Assembly: GCA_037178625.1 (NCBI GenBank) | Contig: CM074128.1 | Coordinates: 1,364,001 to 1,428,000 of the forward strand | Direction of reading: 5' to 3' | DNA length: 64,000 bases | Source: Skeletonema tropicum | Taxonomy: Eukaryota; Bacillariophyta; Thalassiosirophyceae; Thalassiosirales; Thalassiosiraceae | Shown here: positions 53,406 through 61,800 of the stretch, one piece after another | How positions within the stretch are numbered: position 1 is the stretch's first letter | Layout: each line of letters starts with the position of its first letter | The notes under the pieces: model-generated | What the model saw: only the letters and a program-made list of their open reading frames with translations | What the model was told of the DNA's origin: nothing | Databases searched by the model: none | Translations under genes and position numbers: made by a program

Positions 53406-54379
53406 TAGGCTTTTGATTCTAGTGCGCACGATCTTGATTTTTAGTGCGCATCCCGCACATAATCGCGCACTCGAGTCCAACGGTAGGAACTAGGTAGTCG
53501 CTAAAAAAAATGTGCGCTGCTTTGAAGGGACGATAATGGCATCCATGTCATGATGAGGACTCAGCAGCTCGAATCAACATATGCATCCTAGTAACATTTA
53601 ACAAAATTATTTATGTATTCACAATCCCTGCTTGTTGTAGGCTAGGTAAATGGAGAGGAAGATCTGGTCACCTAACGTACGAGTCTGATAGGTTGAAGTT
53701 GTTGTTGAGGAGTGAGAAGACCCGTTCTGCAGCCCCTGATGATGGCATCACAAGGGACAATAGCTGAGCTGCTTCCCAATAGTAACGCAAACTGTTGCAT
53801 TCATTTGAGCGACAGCCACAGTACCTGCAACTTTTATTCCTCCTAGAATTCTCGACAAGTTCAGCGTCAAGATTGAGATACTGCTGGTAGTGCCAAGACC
53901 AAGAGAGAATAGCTGGTGATCTTTGTTGTATTCAAACTTGGAATGAGCCACTGCTACTTTCTGGCGATAAGTACTCCACCCATGCTTGAGCCTGTCAACA
54001 ATATTATCCTCACCTTCCAGATTTAGTGCAGGGTGATGACGAAGCTTTTCCAACTTGGCCATGGCCTCGTTACGACTGAGGTGCTTCGCAACAGCAGAAT
54101 TAAAGATACTGGCGCCCTCGAACAACTCAGTGGCAATGAACCCGTCACCTCCCTCGACAAACATGCGTTCATTGAAATACTCAATAGCTGGAGCAACAGC
54201 TGAAAGCTACGTCACAGCTTCCCTCGGCTGGGGTATGGCGTTGTCATTTTTTGTCATGATTCATGATGAAAAAGGAGGGTAAGAGAAGAAAGGAAGAGCG
54301 AAATGGGAGGAAATAGGTCTGTTGGGGAAGAAAAGAATTTAGTGCGCGGCCGCACTGGCGCACTAGAATCAAAAGCCTA
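53406..54379. mobile_element. hAT-like DNA element, 22-bp TIRs, 8-bp target duplication
   Basis: The left end TAGGCTTTTGATTCTAGTGC (from 53406, perfect over 22 bp) is repeated inverted at 54358-54379. TCTACAAG flanks both sides (53398-53405 and 54380-54387), a perfect 8-bp target duplication. The size (974 bp) is far below that of an autonomous hAT. Inside is a minus-strand reading frame with an internal stop, listed separately. The first five bases (TAGGC) match those of the MITE at 6334, which also has an 8-bp duplication, so both may use the same transposase. Confidence 0.85.
53748..54257 (-). pseudogene. Element-borne reading frame interrupted by TAG
   Basis: An ATG at 54257 begins MTKNDNAIPQPREAVT, followed by an in-frame TAG (54209-54207). 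The same frame then stays open for 153 codons, reading LSAVAPAIEYFNERMFVEGG and on to a stop at 53748. The segment ATELFEGASIFNSAVAKHLS, followed by SRNEAMAKLEKLRHHPAL, resembles the region before the C-terminal dimerisation domain of hAT transposases, but no dimerisation motif or catalytic residues are seen. It is probably an internally deleted transposase fragment within the 53406-54379 element. Confidence 0.5.
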
Positions 54380-55455
54380 TCTACAAGTAGTATGCACAGC
54401 GTCGTCTTTGAATAGGAGGACTAGCCACCACTGGCAGGAGGAGATTTCGTCGTACAAATTTTAATTCCTACCTTAGATCATACCTGGTAGTGCCGGAGAG
54501 GAATATCTTCCAAGACGGCTTCTGCTATGATTTTTGCTTCAGTAGGGTAGTAGGAGATTTGGAGAAGCAGGCAATAATACGTGCTTGATGTGAGCACAGA
54601 GCAATGAATCCACAAGTTTTCATGAGGAGAGAATCGGTGGCTAGAAGATTTAAGGGAAAGAGGAAGAACAAGGGTCCTACGGCCAAGACAGCAAAGACAA
54701 AAAGTATTCCTGAAAGCACTAGAGGAAAATGTGGTAGAGTTATATATTTTAAGAGGCGGCGCAAGTGTATAAAATCATAATGTGTTCTATTGATGTTCTA
54801 TTGCAATCGTCTTACCCATCTCCGGTCTTACATGTAGTAAAGAAGTACTCGACATGGCTGAAAATGAAAATGTGAGTGAAGATGAGTTCTACGACGATTT
54901 TTTGCTTCTACGTAGGAATAGTATGTATATTCGAGTCGAGTCAAATCGCTGCTAGTGGTGTAGCAGCTGATTGGATTTAGGACTGAAAGTACTTGAGTGC
55001 GATCATGTCCGTGTCTCACCAACTAAGTATCGTCCTCTAGATATACATAATGCTGTGTACAACACAAGCAACTGAACACTTCTCTTGCGAAATTGATAAA
55101 CATGCTGCATATATATTATATAATGCGACGACGATTGCAAAGCTGCTATTGACTACTTTGTGATTTACACTTACAAATAGAATAAGTAACCGTGATTGAT
55201 ATGGTAGGAACAAGAAGAGCCTTGTCTCGTCACTGCTAGTGAGATGATGTTGTTTTATTGTCTTCTATTCAACAGAAGATTAGGCAAAAAATATTATGTT
55301 TGAAGACGAGACATAGAACATTGTGGCAATGCCGACAAACGACAAAGAAATAGAGCGCATCTGTATTATATCATTAAATAATATCATCAAGATGCTGCAC
55401 GTCGTGTACTAACAACCAAACAACAAACAACACCATAATATAAGTAGTCATAGCT

Positions 55456-55511
55456 GTCTCTCTCTCTCGCTCTCTCTCTCTCTAGAGAGAGAGGAGAGAG
55501 AGAGAGAGAGA
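55456..55511. repeat. CT/GA microsatellite forming an imperfect palindrome
   Basis: A CT run switches to a GA run at a central TCTAGA, so the two halves can pair. It is a simple-sequence repeat with length likely to vary. Confidence 0.7.
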
Positions 55512-55555
55512 AACGTCAGAAAATAAGCAGCAAGAATATAAGCGAATATTCGCGG

Positions 55556-55579
55556 ATATAAGCGAATATTCGCTTATAT
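55556..55579. repeat. Perfect 24-bp palindrome with core GCGAATATTCGC
   Basis: The sequence is symmetrical over 24 bp around an AT centre. Its 12-bp core GCGAATATTCGC is itself palindromic and occurs twice, at 55542-55553 and 55562-55573, 20 bp apart. It could be a protein-binding site or the end of an element. Confidence 0.65.
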
Positions 55580-55757
55580 TCGCGGCGTAAATTAAGCGGG
55601 CTAATTTGCATTGTTTTCCGAATCGATTGAATGGACGAGGTCGAGGGAATAGCTTAGCGTTACTATTGTACCCATAACTTTCTCAAAACCTTTCCATCTC
55701 TCTTATCTAGCCAGGATAATTTCAAGCCATGCTTACTTGCACTTGCTATGCACTCAG

Positions 55758-56351
55758 TCAGTTCACAAACATAATGCTAACTCCACTGCATGCCAATATC
55801 GCGTGGAATGCGACATAGACAATGCCTACAGCAGATAATAAAGAGGTGTCACCACTAAAGAGTAATCCACTCTTTTGAATTCCATACGCCACCATTGATG
55901 ATACAAGCACAAACATGGCATGAGCAAACATCCAAACTGACATCGAACAGTCAAAGTACTCCACAAGACGAAACTTCTCATCATCCTCACTGCCACTACT
56001 ACCACCATCTCTATCATTTACACAGACATGTCGCGTATCAACATTCATAAATCCCCCATAGTACGAGTACCGAAATCGACGCAGCTCATCTCCAGCCTGA
56101 CGAGCCTTGGAGGATGTATCTTCTGCCGATATCCATTTGCTCATGCCCAACATGTGCGATGGCAATACCATCAAACAGCAAACATAGTAGTTGAATACAC
56201 TGGTTTCCCCACGGCATATTGTGTAGTTGCTCGACCATTTCGATTTATTATCGCCTTTTGGCTCGTTGTAAAATACAAATGATGTGCATTTGGAAGTGAC
56301 GGCTCTGGCTAACGAAGGGTTGGCTAAGCATGTATTGGAAGGTGGAGTAAT
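55758..56351 (-). CDS. Fragmentary multi-pass membrane protein gene
   Basis: The minus-strand frame is open from just after a TGA (56370-56368, region of the TGAGCACC text) to a stop at 55758. There is no ATG before MVLPSHMLGMSKWIS, but the upstream part reads naturally (KCTSFVFYNEPKG...SNYTICRGETSVFNYYVC), so the start is probably in a missing exon. Alternatively an ATG at about 56371 in another frame connects through an indel. Three hydrophobic segments are visible: FNYYVCCLMVLPSHMLG, MSVWMFAHAMFVLVSSMVAYG and SAVGIVYVAFHAILACSGVSIMF. A Ser/Asp/Glu-rich polar loop separates the first two. No family was recognised. It may be a pseudogene fragment. Confidence 0.5.
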   Translation of the reverse strand: MTPPSNTCLANPSLARAVTSKCTSFVFYNEPKGDNKSKWSSNYTICRGETSVFNYYVCCLMVLPSHMLGMSKWISAEDTSSKARQAGDELRRFRYSYYGGFMNVDTRHVCVNDRDGGSSGSEDDEKFRLVEYFDCSMSVWMFAHAMFVLVSSMVAYGIQKSGLLFSGDTSLLSAVGIVYVAFHAILACSGVSIMFVN

Positions 56352-56881
56352 CTTCGAGAGAGGTGCTCATCTTTTTATGATTCATGGTGAAAAAAGAAGA
56401 TTTATCCGCTTGACATCATATGTAATACTTATTGAGCAAGAATAGAATGTGACGTCGAATGCCAGCCGCCAATATTGTACCGCCAGCCGCCACTTGAGCC
56501 ACACAGCCGCATGCAGCGACAGGGAACTAAAAGATGGAAGATTCAAATTCCATCCGCTGTTCGTTTTCGTTGTCGTCACTTCTTTTGTGTGTGCCCGGTC
56601 GTCAAGCACAGCGAAGCCTGCAGCCTGCGCCGCCAATGAAAGCAGAAAAGAGCTCCAGCCATCAATGAACGCAATCTAATGCTGGTGATCATTACTTAGC
56701 CCTCATCAAAAACTATAATGTTTCATTTTTTCCCACCGCCGATCCAATGCTGCATGCATGGTGTTGGAGGTTCGTTGAGCAAGCGGAAAGAATCAGATAG
56801 AGGCGATCATTAACGTATTGTAGCGAAACACAGCGGCGAGGTCAAGGAGGCCACCATCGGCGTACAATCACCACACGCAAT
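56352..56881. other. Intergenic, kinase promoter region
   Basis: This spacer separates the fragmentary membrane-protein gene from the divergent kinase gene and should hold the kinase promoter. CCGCC/GCCGCC words recur around 56460-56510. Nothing else was recognised. Confidence 0.4.
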
Positions 56882-58841
56882 ATGAGTAGTCAGCTACGCC
56901 CGAGACACCCTCCCAGCCCTCGCAGCAACAGTGGCAAAGGTCGCGCTGGCGAAGTAAGATTGGATATCCGGTCCGATAGCACTGACAGCAGCATTAACTT
57001 CAACTACGCGAAATATGGCAAGAAGAAGAGAATAAAAAAGAAGAGGAGATTTTCATTCTTTGCTGTGTTCATCGCTGTATGCTTGGTTTATCTCCTCACT
57101 GTAATAATTGCTTGGTCGAGTTCAAGCAGAGAGGGACCAACGAAATCATCTGCAGTGGATTCTAGTTTGAGACAATACAATAACAATGGTCCACAACAAG
57201 ATTCAAATAATAATGTACAGCAACGACCAGAGAACCCTTATTTCAAATTGAGATTGGGTCATCCTCCAGAACCTCCAAAGAAGAAGTCGGACAAAGACTT
57301 GACAAAGTACAAAGAGTTAACAAAAACTCCACAGACTGTAAACTTGAGCGACTTGACCAAGACCACTGCCTCCAAGAAAGAATACATACAAAATCACTCA
57401 AAGTACCACGAGAAAAGCAAAGACTATGGTGGTATTGAATATCAACTCCTCAAAGATGAATTTCAACGTGAGATAAATAACAAAGAAGGTAGAGCATTTG
57501 ATTCAGATTCCATAGCGTATACGGATGACAGAGAGACGCTGCAGAAACGTCTCTCTGAAGCTATTAAGGCCGTGAAAGGGAACTATCCGCGGTACAAATT
57601 GTCAGAGGGCATGGTGCCAATGAAACAAAGGGCGGAAGGTGCATCCCACCTAGAAGTAGTGCATTACTATGATGACGATAATGTGGAAGTGTTTCGACGG
57701 CAAAATGATGGCAAAACAGAAAAGCCTCGTGCATGTAGAGAGGCTGAGTTTGAAAGATTTTACTTCCCCACTTGCAATGATTTTCATGAGATTGATTTAG
57801 GTAGACCATATGATGAACCAGAGGAGATGGAAAAACCTCGGCCCGAAAATCAGTTGGCAAAGGTCCGATATCTGGCTCATGGATATTATCGCGATGTGTG
57901 GGTTGTAGAAGACAATCCATGGATTTGGCCCACTCAGTACACAAAGGAGAAGGATAATAAACCCAAAGAGAAACTTGGGGTCGTTGAAGAGGAGGACACA
58001 GCAGATTTGATTCCAAAAGCATACAGGACAATGGTGCTCAAGACACTCCGATATAGGCACAAAATGAATGTGGATAGCTTTGAAGAAGTGCAGCTAGAGG
58101 CGATCATTATGGAACGGATGACAAAGTCCCCACGTATAATGGACCTATACGGACACTGTGGCTTTTCTGTATCCGCAGAGCTGGTACCGATTGAGTTTGA
58201 AGAGCGAGTTGTTCCCGGAGAAGGTATGGAAAGCGGCAAAAGACGTCGAAGAAAGGAACAAAAATGGTCTGCGCCCGTACAATAATTTTACATCCGAAGA
58301 GAAGCTCCACTTTGCCTTGGAGATGGCAGAGAGTATTGCTGATCTACATGGGTTTGAAGATGGCATCATTGTCCATGATGACGTTCAACTGTGTCAATGG
58401 ATGACAACTCCTGATGGTAGACTGAAGCTCGGTGACTTTAATCGCGCTACAATTATGGCGTGGGACGAGATCAATGGAAGCTACTGCAAGTTTGCCAATG
58501 GGAAAGCCTTTGGTAACTATAGAGCACCAGAAGAATTTGCAGCGATCAACTTGGATGAGCAGATCGACACCTTCTCGTTCTGTAATAACATCTACGCTCT
58601 CATTACGGGGTTATGGAATTTTTATGACACTGATGATGATCAAGTCGTTCATACGAAACTAATAGCTAGAGAGCTACCGTTTGTAGATCCGAGATGGAAA
58701 GATCGAAGTTACGAGGAAGGTAAACTTGTTGAATTGCTACCGAAGTGCTGGGCATACGACCCTGACGAGAGGATAAGCATTTTTGACGTAGTCAAGTATT
58801 TGAGAAAAGCCATCGATGATAAACCGAAGCATCAAGATTAA
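56882..58841 (+). CDS. Type II membrane protein with divergent kinase fold, one frame break
   Basis: The ATG at 56882 opens a basic cytoplasmic tail and a signal anchor (FSFFAVFIAVCLVYLLTVII, about residues 58-78). A Gln/Asn/Pro-rich stem follows. The kinase-like part has LAHGYYRDVWVV (glycine-loop position), MVLKTLRY (the Lys), IIMERMTKSPRIMDLYGHCG (alpha-C and hinge) and DLHGFEDGIIVHDDVQLCQW, where HRD reads HDD and the catalytic Lys and Asn are Gln. DFG reads DFN (KLGDFNRA), and NYRAPEE is the APE motif. The frame stops at TAA 58283-58285, but homology resumes in the +1 frame at NGLRPYNNFTSEEKLHFAL. One extra base in the A5 run near 58260 would explain this. Activity is doubtful. Topology puts the domain in the secretory lumen. 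Confidence 0.75.
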
Positions 58842-58882
58842 GATGAAAACTCGAAACGCTCTCATTAATTTATAATATAGTT

Positions 58883-61800
58883 CTACTCATCAGAGAGAGC
58901 GGCTTTCACGTCATTGTATTTCTTTGCAACAGACTCTGCCACCAATCTATCCCTCTCAATTTCTGCTGCTGAGTCAAGACCAATCCATGTAGGAGGATTA
59001 TGAGATGGAAGTGAGTCGATCCATGCAAAGCACTCATCTTTCGAACTTCCTTCTGGTAGAGAAGGTGACCCGTCAACATCAACTAATTTGAAATCCACAT
59101 TGAATGCGTCAGGAACGAAGATTCTGTTCACAAGGCTGTCAAGAATATCTTGGTCCGAGTCATCAGTGACGCGACCACCAAAGACACCTTTGCACAGAGT
59201 AGTACGAATTGCTTCCCATGGAAGTTTTTCGGGATCGACATTTTGTTTCTTGCCGCAACTGTCGCTCACTAGAGAATCAATGACGTCAAGCGCATGGATA
59301 GCATCGGCTTCAGTGAATTCGTACCGCTGACTCCATCCATTTGGCATAAACCGAAGACGTTCTTGAATAACAGCATGAGTCCAGCCGACTATCAAATAGA
59401 GCCGATTCTGTGTGGAATTGGCGAATCTATCACTCGAGATACGAGAGAAGAAACGTGAAAGCGATGCCTTGATGCCGGTAGGTGCTTCTGCGACAATGAT
59501 ATCACTCAGCTGAAGAAGAGCTGTGGGTAGCTTGGGGCTAATCTCACTTGTGATGAAAATTCTGAAATCAGGATGTGTCCCGTGCAGTGACTGGAGAGTC
59601 TTCACTAGAGTCTCGTCTAACCAATCAGTACACAAGTGACAATTCTTCAGCATTACCCAAGTTCCTCGCTTCGATGCAGAGGCAATAAAGTTTTCAGCGA
59701 TCTGATATCCCTCGCTACTTCCCATCGCAACACCAGCCAACTCTTTTGATTCAGCCTTTGCCATTGCCTCAACCCTACCACTAACATCATGACCAGGGGC
59801 ACTACATAAGAGCAATGGTACCATTGAGCTGATGTCATTGAAGGTGACATCTCTCAGATTGTTGAGTCCCTTTCCTTGCCATGGGAAGTTTGAACCAAAC
59901 GCTTCTTCGATCATCGATGTAATGTCATCAGTTGCAAGATTGTCCTTCTTTTCATCGAGGGCGCATTTGCCAGTTGAAAGTTTTGCGAGAAGTAAAGCAA
60001 AGACCATTTTGTCTTCATCTTTCAAACCCCGACCGATACGCGATGCAACTTCTTTGTATAATGCAGTCTTCAACAATGCCAAACGACTATCGGGGTCATC
60101 AACTTCGTGATGCTCTTTCCTCTTCAACACACACTCCAATACGCTCATGAAGGAGGTGGCAGTAAATTCATATAGGAAACTAATCTCTCGCATGGCAGCG
60201 AATAAGACAAATAGTTCTTTGCAACTGAGGGAGATAGGTGCAAATTTGCTGATACCTCTCTGTACCTCTGCCATAACTTCAGCGCTTCGTGCCATTTGTT
60301 CCTCAACTTCCGCTCCTTCCTTCATTAGGCGCTCCATGCCCTCAACAACACGATCGTCATCAAGAATACTTCCTTCCACAGCACTTATTTCTCTCAACAT
60401 TTGTTCCTCGAGACCACGAAGTTTCACATTTTGCTCTCCTTGCAGCCTCAAGATGTCATTCCTTTGGCTCTCGACCTCAGGACTCTCGTTTTTGAGGATC
60501 TTTGTGAGACTTTGACTCTGAAGCCCAGCAGGAGTAACTGTAAAGTTGACCAATGTCACACGTGAACAAATATCGGGAGTCAATTTCACAGCTGGATTCT
60601 TCGTAGTAAGAATGATATTGAACTTGGGACTGAAGTCTACGTCTTCAGTCCCGATCCTTACTAACGATCTACCACCAGTTCGTTGAATCTCCTTGTTCAA
60701 GATGGGATTGAGGACCGGGTCCAATTTTTCAACGTTTTCGACTAGAAGAGTCGTTCCAAAGCGAACAGCCCCAGAAAGAACTTTCATGAATGACTTATCA
60801 AGGAAGCTTGTCTTTTGGATCTTTTGGTCCTTGTACTTTTTCATCATGAAATCGATAGCATGACCAGATGGATCAATGATGAGAGGGAATCGCGCGCAAC
60901 GAGAAATGATAACGCCGTTCTCAAGACTGAGAGAATCGGATGGAAGGCCCTGGGATTGCCACTCGAGCCTTTCAGAAGCTTTACTCAACGACTCAATCAT
61001 ACTTAGATCCTCTCTAAATTCAATTCCAAGATCATCCAGTGCACTTCGCCATTGTTGCAGTAGCGTGCGCCTGGCACTGAAGGGAAAGAAACCCGCATAC
61101 GTCAGAAACGCTGCCATCTGCAACCCGTCACCAACAAGACATGTCAGAATTGATTGGAAACTTTCACTACTCTTGGACCAACGCTCACTCTCTTGACTAA
61201 GACTCTTCATGAGACTCTCAGCTCGCTCCACTTTAGTCGTGACAACTTCCATTTCATGCTTCAATGCTTCCACGTCTCTAATTAATGTTGCATATTCACT
61301 CTTGTAGTTTGCAATAGATGATTCAAGCCCTGCAACTTCAGATTCCAACTTTTCTTTCTGATCGTTTGCTACTTTTGCGTCTTGTTCCAACTTTTCCACT
61401 TCCTCGCGAAGTGGCTGGATGCTGTTGTAAATGGTGGAATACTTGATTTGAGACTCTGCCCATTGATAAAGGGGACCGCATGCCTTACTACTCCTAGTAA
61501 CTTTCGCCACTGACAAGTCTTCATTGCCATCGAGATATTTTTCTCGCACGATCTGAATTTGTCGCGATGTCAAATTGTCCACATTGAAGTCAAGAATGTT
61601 CGGGATGAAATCCTTTTTAGCCAGCAGCTTTTTCACGTCTGCCCAATCTGTCTTCTTTTCACCCAACATTATCGCAACACATTCTAAAGTAAGCTTCACA
61701 TTGATTGGAGGGCGAGCTAGTTGTCTCACCTCATCCAAGTCCTTCTTTTTGATGCCTTTCACACTATCTCTAGCGCTAAACAATGCCGGTTCTGCTTCGT

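Larger units (their letters stand above)
52764..55757. other. Gene-poor stretch carrying two DNA elements and palindromes
   Basis: No intact host gene was found. The region contains the foldback element 52877-53252, the hAT-like element 53406-54379, a CT/GA microsatellite palindrome at 55456-55511 and the palindrome at 55556-55579. The interval 54390-55440 is AT-rich and shows nothing I can name. Confidence 0.55.

Noticed and set aside
54525..54764. 79-codon hydrophobic minus-strand frame
   Set aside because: It starts at TTG, has no ATG and no family signal. Hydrophobic translations are common in AT-rich spacer.
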